Below are positions 48,030 through 56,738 of a stretch of 64,000 nt of DNA, one piece after another. Source of the DNA: Nonomuraea rubra (GTDB lineage: Bacteria > Actinomycetota > Actinomycetes > Streptosporangiales > Streptosporangiaceae). The translations under genes and the position numbers were made by a program. The DNA lies in the NCBI RefSeq assembly GCF_014207985.1, contig NZ_JACHMI010000001.1, positions 9,841,001-9,905,000 of the forward strand, written 5' to 3'. Numbering within the stretch: position 1 is the stretch's first letter; each line of letters opens with the position of its first letter. A model generated the notes under the pieces. It did not search any database. It saw only the letters and a program-made list of their open reading frames with translations, and was not told where the DNA came from.

Positions 48030-48103
48030 GCGCTACTTAAGTAGCACGGGGCTCGCCCAAGGTTCGATGCCGGGGCGGGCCCCGCGTTGCGATCGTGGAC
48101 GGC

Positions 48104-48307
48104 ATGAGAGGGATCATCCAAGTCGTCGCCGTGATCGCCGTCATCCAGGGGCTCGGCGGGTTCATCGGACGGATGTGGTTCGGCAACGAGTGGGGGTTCC
48201 TGCACCGGCTCGTGGAGCTGCCCCTGCCCGCCTACCTCGGGGTGGCGCTGGCCGGGGTGGTGGCGCTGATCTGGGCGGACACCGCCAAGAAGCGCGACCG
48301 GGGGTGA
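48104..48307 (+). CDS. Small membrane protein (67 aa)
   Basis: MRGIIQVVAVIAVIQGLGGF forms one helix and YLGVALAGVVALIWAD a second, ending in KKRDRG. This is the profile of a two-helix inner-membrane protein with both ends inside. GTG 48095 would add three residues. No clear ribosome site, and the family is not recognised. Confidence 0.55.
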   Translation: MRGIIQVVAVIAVIQGLGGFIGRMWFGNEWGFLHRLVELPLPAYLGVALAGVVALIWADTAKKRDRG

Positions 48308-48316
48308 GGGCTCAAG

Positions 48317-48468
48317 GTCACAGGCTTTTGGGAACCCCCACGGGCGAGGCGCCGATATGCGTGTCGGAGACCCGCTGCGCTCACCGTAGGTCACGCATCC
48401 CGTCCCGCCGTGCCGAAGTGACCGTCCGCGACGGCGGCGGCCCGTGGGGGTTCCCAGGAGCTTGTGGC
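48317..48468. repeat. 152-bp element with 29-bp terminal inverted repeats (MITE-like candidate)
   Basis: The ends 48317-48345 and 48440-48468 are inverted copies matching at 25 of 29 bases, with a perfect inner 16 bp (GGGAACCCCCACGGGC). The 94-bp interior has no reading frame of note. It fills the gap between the small membrane protein and marR genes. It may be a miniature mobile element or a long-stem RNA structure. Confidence 0.6.
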
Positions 48469-48480
48469 TTTGAAAGCGCC

Positions 48481-48927
48481 TCACATGCGCAGCTCGGCGT
48501 AGTCCAGGGCCTCGACCAGGCTTTCCAGGTCGCGCATCAGCCGCTCCGTCCGCTCCCGTCCGAACGCCAGCGCGATCACCGCCTGCTGCTCCGCGACGGC
48601 CCCGTCCACCCGGGCCAGCAGCTCGACCCCCCGGCCCGACACGAAGACGGCCACCCTGCGCCGATCCCCCTTCGCCGGCCCGCGATACACCAGCGCCCGG
48701 TCGATCAGCCGGTCCACCGCCTTGGTCAGCGTCGGGTGCGGCATCAGCACGGCCTCGGCGAGCTCCCCCATCGACTCGCCCCGGCCGTCGGCCAGCGCCC
48801 GCATGATGCGCCACTGCTCGACCGTCACGTCCTCTCCGGCGAGCACCGCCGCCAGCCCCCGGTTGACGCCGCGCTCCGCACGGCTGAGCAGGTAGGCGAG
48901 TGAGGACCCGAGCCCAGAGGTCGTCAT
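48481..48927 (-). CDS. MarR-family transcriptional regulator
   Basis: A 148-residue regulator. The winged helix (VTVEQWRIMRALADGRGESMG, PHPTLTKAVDRLIDRALVYR, DRRRVAVFVSGRG) sits in the middle and is flanked by dimer helices. It is divergent from the amide-use operon with 47 bp between starts, so it is the obvious candidate to control it. Confidence 0.88.
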   Translation of the reverse strand: MTTSGLGSSLAYLLSRAERGVNRGLAAVLAGEDVTVEQWRIMRALADGRGESMGELAEAVLMPHPTLTKAVDRLIDRALVYRGPAKGDRRRVAVFVSGRGVELLARVDGAVAEQQAVIALAFGRERTERLMRDLESLVEALDYAELRM

Positions 48928-48974
48928 GGTGAGGTCCTTTCGACGGGGAGCTAGAAGGGAGGATACTCGTCGGC

Positions 48975-50054
48975 GTGGCGGCGACCGTCGATCCTCTCGA
49001 AGCGCGGCTCCTCCCTTCCGGCTCGATCAGGATCGGCCTGATCGTCCCCGTGTCCGGGGTGCTCGGCCTGATGGGCCCGTGTGCGATCAACTGCGCCGTG
49101 CTGGCGTCCGAGGAGGTCAACGCCCGGGGCGGGGTGCTGGGCCGGCCGGTCGAGCTGGTCCTGATCGACGGCGGGCGGCCCGCCGGGCAGGTCGCGGCCG
49201 AGGTGGCCGGCCTGGTCCGGTCGGGCACGGTGCAGGGCGTGGCGGGCGCGCACGCGAGCGACGTCCGGGTGGCGGTGGTGGCGGCGATCGCGGGGCGGGT
49301 GCCGTTCGTGTACGCGCCGCCGTACGAGGGCGGCGGGCGAGCGCCGGGCGTCTACTTCCTCGGTGAGACCCCCGACCGGCAGCTCGCGCCGGGCATCGAA
49401 CGCCTGGCGGGCCCGCGCCGGGCGCGACGGTGGTACCTGCTCGGCAACGACTACGTCTGGCCGCGCCTGGTGCACGCCAGCGCCCGCAGGCGGCTGCGCG
49501 CGGCGGGCGCGACGGTGGTGGGCGAGTGTTTCGTCCGGTACGGCGAGGCGGCGAGCCGGCTCGGCAGGGTGGCCGACGCCCGCCCCGACGCCATCCTGCT
49601 GACGCTGATCGGCAGCGACCTGGTGGCCTTCAACCGGGCGTTCACCTCGTCGGGGCTGCGAGCCGCCCGGCTGTGCGGGGCGCTGGAGGAGCACGGCCTG
49701 CTGGGCATCGGCGGCGACGCGACCGGCGAGCTGTACGCGTCCATGGGCTACTTCCGCGACCTGCCGACCCCGGCCAGCCTGGACTTCTCCCAGCGGTACG
49801 CGGCCAGGTTCGGCGAGGACGCGCCCATGCTGAACGCCCACGGCCACGGCTGCTACGAGGCGGTGGCGATGCTGGCGGCCCTGTGCGCGCGGGCGGGTTC
49901 GCTGGCGGTGCCCGAGCTCGACGCCGTGGCCGACGGCACCACGATCACCAGTGCCCGCGGCACGCTGACGCTGCTCGACCGGCAGGTACGCCAGCCCGTC
50001 CACCTCGGCAGGGCCGATGGCCTGGACTTCTTTCTGGAGAAACCTTTTCAGTAG
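48975..50054 (+). CDS. AmiC/urea-type substrate-binding protein without signal peptide
   Basis: A 359-residue type I periplasmic-binding fold (IRIGLIVPVSGVLGLMGPCA, EEVNARGGVLGRPVELVLID, GETPDRQLAP, NDYVWPRLVHAS) of the amide/urea group. No signal sequence or lipobox is present, so it is probably a cytoplasmic sensor like AmiC rather than a transport protein. GTG start with AGGGAGG 12 nt upstream, a long spacing. It leads an operon with an APC permease and acetamidase. Confidence 0.78.
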   Translation: MAATVDPLEARLLPSGSIRIGLIVPVSGVLGLMGPCAINCAVLASEEVNARGGVLGRPVELVLIDGGRPAGQVAAEVAGLVRSGTVQGVAGAHASDVRVAVVAAIAGRVPFVYAPPYEGGGRAPGVYFLGETPDRQLAPGIERLAGPRRARRWYLLGNDYVWPRLVHASARRRLRAAGATVVGECFVRYGEAASRLGRVADARPDAILLTLIGSDLVAFNRAFTSSGLRAARLCGALEEHGLLGIGGDATGELYASMGYFRDLPTPASLDFSQRYAARFGEDAPMLNAHGHGCYEAVAMLAALCARAGSLAVPELDAVADGTTITSARGTLTLLDRQVRQPVHLGRADGLDFFLEKPFQ

Positions 50055-50105
50055 AAAGCTTTGGCTCTAAGGTGCCAATCGCCCCCCAAGCACTAGGAGC
50101 CGTAC

Positions 50106-51473
50106 ATGAGCAGCGTCGAGCAGTTCGGCTACCGCCAGGAGCTTCAGCGCTCCCTCGGCTTCGCCGACCTGATGATCTATGGCTTGATCTTCATGGTGCC
50201 GATCGCCCCGTTCGGGATCTTCGGCAACGTCTTCGCCGTCTCCCACGGGATGGTGGCGCTGGCCTACGTCATCGGCCTGGTGGCGATGGCGTTCACGGCC
50301 CTGTCGTACGCGCAGATGGCCCGCGCCTTCCCGATGGCGGGGTCGGTCTACACCTACGCGGGACGTGGCATCGCCGCCCCGGTCGGCTTCATCGCCGGCT
50401 GGGCGATCCTGCTGGACTACGTGCTGGTGCCCTCGCTGCTCTATCTGGTGGCCAGCGCGGCCATGAACTCGTTCGTGCCGGTGATCCCCATCTGGGGCTG
50501 GCTCGTGATCTTCGTGCTGCTCAACACGGTCGTCAACTACCTGGGCATCCAGATGACCGCCAGGATCACCCGGATCATGCTGGTCGCCGAGCTCGCCGTG
50601 CTGGCGATCTTCCTCGTGGTCGGCGGCGTCGCGCTGGCCCAGGGCAAGGCGCAGACGGGCGCGCTCACCCCGCTCTTCGAGTCCTCCTCCTTCACCTGGA
50701 GCGTGGTGCTCGCCGCGGCGTCGGTGGCCGTGCTGTCGTTCCTCGGCTTCGACGGCATCTCCACGCTGGCCGAGGAGAACCGCGAGGACGCCAGGCGCCT
50801 CGGCCGCTCGATGGTGGCGGCGCTCGGCGTGGCGGCCGTGCTGTTCGTCGTGCAGACGTGGGTGGCGGCACTGCTCACCCCGAACCGGGCGAAGCTGATC
50901 GCCGAGGGCGACGCCGCCGGCAGCGCGTTCTACGACACCGCGGCGTTCGCGGGCGGGCAGTGGCTGTCGGTGCTCACCGCCGTGGCCACCGCCATCGCGT
51001 GGGGCTTCGCCAACTCCCTGGTCGCCCAGGCGGCCACCTCGCGCCTGCTGTTCGCCATGGGCCGCGACCGGCAGCTCCCCCGCTTCCTGGCTGTCGTCGA
51101 CCCCAAGCACAAGGTGCCGGTCAACGCCACGCTCGCGGTCGCCGCCATCTCGCTGATCCTCGGCGTCTACATGAGCACCAGGGAGAACGGCATCGGCGAG
51201 CTGGCCTCGCTGGTCAACTTCGGCGCCATGAGCGCCTTCCTGCTGCTGCACATCGCCGTGGTCGTCCACTACCTGATCAGGCAGCGCAGCCGTAACTACT
51301 GGGCGCACCTGGTCGCGCCCGTGATCGGCTTCGCCGTCCTGGTGGCCGTCGTGATCAACCAGAACGTCGCGGCCCAGTGGGTCGGCGGCATCTGGCTGGC
51401 CCTCGGCCTGGTCGTCCTCGGCGGCTCGTACCTGATGGGCCGCAAGCCCGCACTCCCCACGGAGGTCAAATGA
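50106..51473 (+). CDS. APC-family amino acid/amide permease
   Basis: A 455-residue protein with 12 membrane segments. Helix 1 starts GFADLMIYGLIFMVPIAPFG and there is the conserved SFLGFDGISTLAEE loop typical of the APC superfamily. Its stop overlaps the acetamidase start (ATGA), so uptake of an amide or related amine for that enzyme is likely. Confidence 0.88.
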   Translation: MSSVEQFGYRQELQRSLGFADLMIYGLIFMVPIAPFGIFGNVFAVSHGMVALAYVIGLVAMAFTALSYAQMARAFPMAGSVYTYAGRGIAAPVGFIAGWAILLDYVLVPSLLYLVASAAMNSFVPVIPIWGWLVIFVLLNTVVNYLGIQMTARITRIMLVAELAVLAIFLVVGGVALAQGKAQTGALTPLFESSSFTWSVVLAAASVAVLSFLGFDGISTLAEENREDARRLGRSMVAALGVAAVLFVVQTWVAALLTPNRAKLIAEGDAAGSAFYDTAAFAGGQWLSVLTAVATAIAWGFANSLVAQAATSRLLFAMGRDRQLPRFLAVVDPKHKVPVNATLAVAAISLILGVYMSTRENGIGELASLVNFGAMSAFLLLHIAVVVHYLIRQRSRNYWAHLVAPVIGFAVLVAVVINQNVAAQWVGGIWLALGLVVLGGSYLMGRKPALPTEVK

Positions 51474-52477
51474 ACGTCGTCTCCTTCCGTCCCGAGCCGG
51501 AGGAGCTGAGCTACACCTTCGGCGGCCGGCCCGCCGTCGGCAAGGTACGCCCCGGCACGATCCTGGAGCTCTACACCGAGGACTGCTTCGGCGGGCGGGT
51601 CCAGACCGTGGACGACCTGCCGTCCCGGGTGTGCGAGTTCCCGTACCTGAACCCGGTGACCGGTCCCTTCCACGTCGAGGGCGCCGAGCCGGGCGACACG
51701 CTGGCTCTCCACTTCATCAAGATCACCCCGGCCAGGGACTGGGCGGTCTCCACGACGTTCCCCCACTTCGGCGCGCTGACCGGCACGCACACCACGGCCA
51801 TGCTGCAGCCGCCGCTGGAGGAGCGGGTCTGGCGCTACGACATCGATCTCGACAGGAACGTCGCCGTCTACCACGCCCGCAACAGCGACTTCAGCGTCGC
51901 GCTGCCGCTCGACCCCATGCACGGGACGGTCGGCGTGGCCCCCGCCGCGAACGAGGCCCGCATGACGATCACGCCCGACGCGCACGGCGGCAACATGGAC
52001 ACCCCCGAGCTGCGCGCCGGCGTCACCGTCTACCTGGGCGTCAACGTCGAGGGCGGGATGTTCTCGATCGGTGACGGCCACGGGCTGCAGGGCCACGGCG
52101 AGGTGTGCGGGACGGCGGTGGAGTCGGCCATGAACACCGTGGTCGCGGTCGAGCTGATCAAGGGGGTGGCCACGCCGTGGCCGCGCCTGGAGGACGACCT
52201 GCACCTGATGTCCACCGGATCGGCCAGGCCGCTGGAGGACGCGTACCGGATCAGCCAGCACGACCTGGTCACCTGGACCTCCGAGCTGACCGGCCTGGAC
52301 ACGCTCGACGCCTACCAGCTCGTCAGCCAGGCGGGCCAGGCGCCCGTGGGGAACGTGTGCGACACGAACTACACGATGGTCGCCAAGCTGCCCAAGGCGT
52401 ATCTCGGCGGGGCGCCGGGCGTCTACGAGTCTGCGCACGCCCGGCTGCGCGCGCTGGGTTCCCAGTACACGACTTAG
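51470..52477 (+). CDS. Acetamidase/formamidase family protein
   Basis: A 335-residue amidohydrolase of the FmdA/AmdA family that frees ammonia from short amides. Features: TILELYTEDCFGG, GPFHVEGAEPGDTLALHF, a central beta-rich core with HGGNMDTPELRAG, and GDGHGLQGHGEVCGTAVE, the metal-binding region. GGAGG precedes the ATG, which overlaps the permease stop. Acts in the cytoplasm on substrate brought in by the permease. Confidence 0.88.
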   Translation: MNVVSFRPEPEELSYTFGGRPAVGKVRPGTILELYTEDCFGGRVQTVDDLPSRVCEFPYLNPVTGPFHVEGAEPGDTLALHFIKITPARDWAVSTTFPHFGALTGTHTTAMLQPPLEERVWRYDIDLDRNVAVYHARNSDFSVALPLDPMHGTVGVAPAANEARMTITPDAHGGNMDTPELRAGVTVYLGVNVEGGMFSIGDGHGLQGHGEVCGTAVESAMNTVVAVELIKGVATPWPRLEDDLHLMSTGSARPLEDAYRISQHDLVTWTSELTGLDTLDAYQLVSQAGQAPVGNVCDTNYTMVAKLPKAYLGGAPGVYESAHARLRALGSQYTT

Positions 52478-52532
52478 TAAACCCTCATGTCGCAGGTCAG
52501 AGGGCTGATCATCTTCGGCCTACAGTGGCAGG

Positions 52533-53357
52533 GTGCTCAGGTTGGCTCTGTCTCTCGCCCTGCTCGATCCAGCCGCCGTCGCCGAGGTGTCCCAACGTAA
52601 CGTCCCCGTTCCCCGCGTGCTCACCCCTGACGGCGACCGCCTGGGCTACGCGCCGGTCCCGCGCCCCTACACGGGGGCGCGGCGGCTGACCGGGGTGCTG
52701 CTCGGCCACGATCCGGTCGCCAAGACGGACGTGTTGTGCGGTGGCACGGTGATCGGCTCGCGCAGCCGCAGCCTGGTGCTGACGGCCGCGCACTGCCTGT
52801 ATCACAACGGGCGGCTGCTCAGGCACCTGGCCTTCCTGCCCGGGTTCGACCGGGGGCGGCCGCCGCTGGGGGTGTGGCCGGTCGTGCGGGCGTGGGTGCC
52901 GGCCAGGTGGCGCAGCAGGCCGTACTCGTCGGAGCTGCTGCCGTACGACGTGGGGCTGGTCGGCGTCGCCGGCGGCAAGCGGCCGCTGGAGTCGGTCACC
53001 GGGCGGGGGTTGTCGGCGATGCGCACGAGCAGGGGCACCGGGCTGCGCGGGCTCGAACTGCTCGGCTACCCGGCGGGGCGGGGGTATCCGGGGACGAAGA
53101 TGTACCGGTGCGTGGGTGACGCGGTCGAGGGGGTCTCCGCGGGGCCCGGGCTGATGGTCACGCGCAACTGCCACGCCGCCGCCGGTGGCAGCGGCGGCCC
53201 GGCCCTGTACGGCGGGGCGGTGGCGGGTGTCGTGTCGTCGTCCAGCCCGCTGAACGACGACAAGGGTTACACGGTGCTGACCCGGCTGGGGGGAAGGCCG
53301 TTCGAGCGGATGTTCGCCAGGGCCGACCGGGAGATGCGGCTCAGGCCCACCGGCTGA
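52533..53357 (+). CDS. Secreted trypsin-like serine protease
   Basis: A 274-residue protein with a short signal sequence (LRLALSLALLDPAAVAEV). The catalytic triad is visible: His in VLTAAHCLYH, Asp in LPYDVGLVGV, Ser in AAGGSGGPALYGG. Cysteines around His and Ser suggest disulfides. GTG start at 52533 with a weak AGG upstream. Probably acts outside the cell. Confidence 0.82.
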   Translation: MLRLALSLALLDPAAVAEVSQRNVPVPRVLTPDGDRLGYAPVPRPYTGARRLTGVLLGHDPVAKTDVLCGGTVIGSRSRSLVLTAAHCLYHNGRLLRHLAFLPGFDRGRPPLGVWPVVRAWVPARWRSRPYSSELLPYDVGLVGVAGGKRPLESVTGRGLSAMRTSRGTGLRGLELLGYPAGRGYPGTKMYRCVGDAVEGVSAGPGLMVTRNCHAAAGGSGGPALYGGAVAGVVSSSSPLNDDKGYTVLTRLGGRPFERMFARADREMRLRPTG

Positions 53358-53403
53358 CGCCGCCGAAGCCCCGGCTCAGCCGGCCGCCTGTCCCCGTACG
53401 GTC

Positions 53404-54318
53404 TCAGCCGGCCGCCTGGGCCTGCTCGGTCTCGGTCGCGTGGCGGACGATCTCCTCGCAGAGGGCGTGGGTGGCCAGCGCGTCGGCGGCGTCGAGGCGG
53501 CGCCCGTCGCGCACCGCCGACAGGAACTCCAGGCAGATCTGCTCGATCCCGCGCTGGCTGGCGACCGGCACCCAGTCGGGCCGCCGGGCGAGCGTCTCGC
53601 CGCCCTGGTAGTCGATGACGTCGCCGAGGTTGACCACCCGCCGCTTGGCGCCGTCGCCCATGGCCGCGCAGCTCTCCTCGGCGGCGCCGCTCATCCGGTT
53701 CATGATCCCTAGGGCGGTGAAGCCGTCGCCCGACAGCTCCAGGACGATGTGCTCGATGAGGCCGTCCCTGACGCGGGTCCTGATCGTGGTGCCGGTGACC
53801 GGGCCCGGCGCGAGGAACCTGAGCGTGTCGGCCACGTGGATGAAGTCGTCGAAGATGGCCCGGCGCGGGAAGTCGGGCAGGTTGTGCCGGTGCTTCTCCA
53901 TGAGGACGAGGTTCCGGGGGTGGGCGGCCAGCTCGGCGTACCCGGGGGCGTGCCGGCGGTTGAAGCCGACCATCAGGGATCTGCCCTCCGCCTCCGCGAG
54001 GCGGACGAGCTGCTCGGACTCGGCCAGGGTGTAGGCGATCGGCTTGTCGACGTAGACGTGGATGCCGGCGCTGAGCAGCGGTTCGACGATCTGCGGGTGG
54101 GCGTCGGTGGCCGCGTGCACGAACGCCGCGTCCACCCCGGCCTTGATCACCTCGTCCACGCTGGTGGACCGGGCGGCGATCCGGTAGGTGTCGCCGAGCC
54201 GTTGCAGCCGGGCCTCGTTGCGGGTGCAGAGGTGCAGGTCGAGAGCGGGCTGGGCGGCCAGCACGGGAAGGTAGGCCTTCTCCGCGATGTCACCCAGACC
54301 GATCATGGCTATCTTCAT
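53404..54318 (-). CDS. Gfo/Idh/MocA-family oxidoreductase
   Basis: A 304-residue NAD(P)-dependent oxidoreductase. N-terminal Rossmann (KIAMIGLGDIAEKAYLPVLA), the family motif HVYVDKPIAYTLAES with the catalytic lysine, and VGFNRRHAPGYAEL. It overlaps the upstream epimerase gene by 4 nt. Substrate, probably a sugar or cyclitol, is unknown. Confidence 0.86.
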   Translation of the reverse strand: MKIAMIGLGDIAEKAYLPVLAAQPALDLHLCTRNEARLQRLGDTYRIAARSTSVDEVIKAGVDAAFVHAATDAHPQIVEPLLSAGIHVYVDKPIAYTLAESEQLVRLAEAEGRSLMVGFNRRHAPGYAELAAHPRNLVLMEKHRHNLPDFPRRAIFDDFIHVADTLRFLAPGPVTGTTIRTRVRDGLIEHIVLELSGDGFTALGIMNRMSGAAEESCAAMGDGAKRRVVNLGDVIDYQGGETLARRPDWVPVASQRGIEQICLEFLSAVRDGRRLDAADALATHALCEEIVRHATETEQAQAAG

Positions 54319-55226
54319 CCGTCGAGCGTAGCCTTGAGCGCCGCGTCGACCGGGGTAGGCGCGGCGCCGAACGTCCGCTGGAAGGCCGAGGAGTCGAGCA
54401 CGTACGGCGCGGTGAACTGGTAGCGGACGTGCTTCATCTCGCCGAGCATGGGCGAGAACAGCCCGGCAGCCCGGAGCACCGGCCACGGCATGGCACGCAG
54501 CCGGGGCTCGGGGGCGCCCACCACGGCCGCCATGCGCCGCGCCATCTGACGGAAGGTCAGCGGCTCCGCGGTGGGCACGTGCCACGGCCTGCCCCAGGCC
54601 CGCTCGTCCGCGCCCGCCGTGATCATCGTGTCGGCCACGTCCGGCAGGTACGTCCAGCTGTGCGGCAGGTCGACCGGCCAGACGGACATGATCGTCTTGC
54701 CGGCCCTGAGCGGCACGGTGAAGCGGTCGCCCAGGTAGGACTGGTCGGTGGCGCCGGGGCCGTAGTAGTCGGAGCCGCGGATCTCGGTGGCCCTGATCCG
54801 GCCGGCCTCGTGCGCGGCCAGCGCGTCGGCCCACATCTGGGCGCGTACCCGGAACTTGGGGTTCGGGGAGGAGAGCGGCAGGTCCTCGGTCATGGGGCCC
54901 GTGACGGGCCCGTACGGGTAGAGGTTGCCGAGCATCACGTAGACGGCGCCGCTCGCCTCGGCGGCGGCCAGGAACGACGCGGCCATCGGCGGCCAGTCGG
55001 TGAGCCAGCGGTGGTACTTCGGGTTGACGCAGTTGTACAGGACGTCGGCGCCCCGGGTGGCCTCGATCAGCCGGTCCTGGTCCGCGACGTCGGCGGCCAC
55101 CTTGACCGCGCCGGCCGGGCCGCTGCCCGACCGCGTCACCACCACGACCTCGTGGCCCTGGGCGAGAAGCTTGCCGGCGAGGTGCGCGCCGACCTGACCT
55201 GAACCCACGACGACGTGCTTACCCAT
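54315..55226 (-). CDS. NAD-dependent epimerase/dehydratase family protein
   Basis: A 303-residue short-chain-type reductase (HVVVGSGQVGAHLAGKLLAQ; later YPYGPVTGPMTED and the YYGPGATDQ region). GSGQVG replaces the usual GxxGxxG spacing. It lies between the YrdB-like gene (2-nt gap) and the Gfo/Idh/MocA gene (ATGA overlap), so all three share a TetR-controlled operon. Confidence 0.85.
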   Translation of the reverse strand: MGKHVVVGSGQVGAHLAGKLLAQGHEVVVVTRSGSGPAGAVKVAADVADQDRLIEATRGADVLYNCVNPKYHRWLTDWPPMAASFLAAAEASGAVYVMLGNLYPYGPVTGPMTEDLPLSSPNPKFRVRAQMWADALAAHEAGRIRATEIRGSDYYGPGATDQSYLGDRFTVPLRAGKTIMSVWPVDLPHSWTYLPDVADTMITAGADERAWGRPWHVPTAEPLTFRQMARRMAAVVGAPEPRLRAMPWPVLRAAGLFSPMLGEMKHVRYQFTAPYVLDSSAFQRTFGAAPTPVDAALKATLDG

Positions 55227-55228
55227 GA

Positions 55229-55582
55229 TCAGACCTCGTTCCAGACGATGCGGAGAACCGCGTTGAGGATGAAAAGTGCGGAGAAGATGGCGGCGGAGGT
55301 GACCAGCCCGGAGGCGTAGAGCGCGAGGGCGCCGCCGCCGAACCAGAGGATCTCCAGCGCGGCGCGGGCCAGGCCGGTGAGCGGGTACGTGGCGTTCGCG
55401 CCGCCACCCGCCCCGAACAGCGCCCAGGCCGTGATGAACAGCGCCGGGCCGCCGAGCCCCGCCAGCAGTTTGACGCCCCAGTTGCCGCTGACCGTGAAGC
55501 CCCAGTAGGCGACGGCGGCCAGCACGCCGAGCTCCAGCAGGAACATCAGCAGCGCGTTGGCGTTCTTCGCAAGGGTGAGCAT
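55229..55582 (-). CDS. YrdB/DUF2568-family small membrane protein
   Basis: A 117-residue protein with four membrane helices (LLMFLLELGVLAAVAYWGFT first) and the family core GGPALFITAWALFGA. GGAGG lies 5 nt before ATG 55582. First gene of the operon with the epimerase and oxidoreductase. Function unknown. Confidence 0.85.
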   Translation of the reverse strand: MLTLAKNANALLMFLLELGVLAAVAYWGFTVSGNWGVKLLAGLGGPALFITAWALFGAGGGANATYPLTGLARAALEILWFGGGALALYASGLVTSAAIFSALFILNAVLRIVWNEV

Positions 55583-55614
55583 GGGGGCCTCCGGGTGGGG
55601 GATGTTCCGCTTAC

Positions 55615-55663
55615 GAGAGCAATGCTCTCTCATGAGAGCATCAGTCGTCAAGAGCAGTGCTCT
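55615..55663. promoter_or_regulatory. Twin TetR-type operators
   Basis: GAGAGCAATGCTCTC (55615-55629, perfect 7-1-7) and AGAGCAGTGCTCT (55651-55663) share GAGAGCAnTGCTCTC; a further half-site GAGAGCA lies between them. They fill the gap between the divergent YrdB operon and the TetR gene. Confidence 0.75.
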
Positions 55664-55697
55664 CGTTTTTTGGCACCGCTCTGGTAATCTGATGCTC

Positions 55698-56390
55698 ATG
55701 ACAGCCAGCCGCACTGCCAGAGAACGCGTCAGGGCCGAGCTCACCAGAGAGATCACCGACATCGCGCGCCGCCAGCTCGCCACCGAGGGGGCCGGCGGCC
55801 TGTCGCTGCGGGCGGTGGCACGGGAGATGGGCATGGTCTCCTCGGCCATCTACCGCTACTTCCCGAGCCGCGACGACCTGCTCACCGCGCTGATCATCGA
55901 CGGCTACAACGCGCTCGGCGAGGCCGTCGAGCGCGGCGAGGCCGCGGTCTCCCGCGAGGACCACCTCGGGCGATGGCTGGCCGCCTGCCACGCCGTACGC
56001 GAGTGGGGGGTGACGCATCCCCACGAGTACGCGCTGATCTACGGCTCCCCCGTCCCCGGCTACCAGGCCCCGCAGGACACGGTCGAGGCCCGCATCCGCG
56101 ACGTGGCCGTGCTGGGCCGGCTCATGTCCGACGCCTGGCAGGCGGGCGCGGTGCGCGCGCCGGACGAGGAGGCGCCGCGCGAGCTGGAACCCGACGTGAC
56201 CGGGTTCCGCGAGCTCATGCCGGGGGTGCCCGACAACGTGATCTGGCGCGCGCTCACCGCCTGGACGACCCTGTACGGATGGGTCAACTTCGAGGTGTTC
56301 GGCCAGTTCAACAACACGATCGAGGACCGGCGGGGCGCCTTCGGGCACAGCATGCGGGTGACGGCGGGGACGATCGGGCTTGCTCAGTGA
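55698..56390 (+). CDS. TetR-family regulator of the divergent YrdB operon
   Basis: A 230-residue regulator. Helix-turn-helix at about 15-60 (LSLRAVAREMGMVSSAIYRYF) and a C-terminal ligand domain ending FEVFGQFNNTIEDRRGAF. ATG 55698, or 55692, has no ribosome site; TAATCT just upstream suggests a leaderless message. The twin operators lie 35-83 bp upstream. Confidence 0.85.
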   Translation: MTASRTARERVRAELTREITDIARRQLATEGAGGLSLRAVAREMGMVSSAIYRYFPSRDDLLTALIIDGYNALGEAVERGEAAVSREDHLGRWLAACHAVREWGVTHPHEYALIYGSPVPGYQAPQDTVEARIRDVAVLGRLMSDAWQAGAVRAPDEEAPRELEPDVTGFRELMPGVPDNVIWRALTAWTTLYGWVNFEVFGQFNNTIEDRRGAFGHSMRVTAGTIGLAQ

Positions 56391-56414
56391 GACTTACTAA
56401 GTTTTACTGAATAC

Positions 56415-56738
56415 ATGGCTCGGAAGTCTCAGGAGCTCGGCCGCTTCACGGACGTGGCGCTGCTGGTGCTCATCAGCCTCGCAGAGGGGCAGAAACACGG
56501 ATATTTGATGATCAGCGACATCGAGCAGTTCTCGGGCACGTCGCTGGAGCCGGGCACCCTCTACGGGGCGCTGATGCGGCTGGAGGAGCGCGGCTGGATC
56601 GAGCCGGTCGAGTCGGCGGAGCGGCGCAAGCCGTACCGGATCACCGGGAGCGGGCGTGACGCGCTGCGCGAGCAGCTCGCCACGCTTCGCCGGGTGGAGC
56701 AGGCGGGAGTCCGGCGAGTGGCGTGGGGGCAGGCATGA
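56415..56738 (+). CDS. PadR-family regulator
   Basis: A 107-residue winged-helix protein (HGYLMISDIEQFSGTSLEPG, TLYGALMRLEERGWIEPV, RKPYRITGSGRDAL). It is coupled by ATGA to a membrane protein gene, the common arrangement where PadR controls that gene. CTTACTAAG about 10 bp upstream is a possible half of its own operator. Confidence 0.87.
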   Translation: MARKSQELGRFTDVALLVLISLAEGQKHGYLMISDIEQFSGTSLEPGTLYGALMRLEERGWIEPVESAERRKPYRITGSGRDALREQLATLRRVEQAGVRRVAWGQA

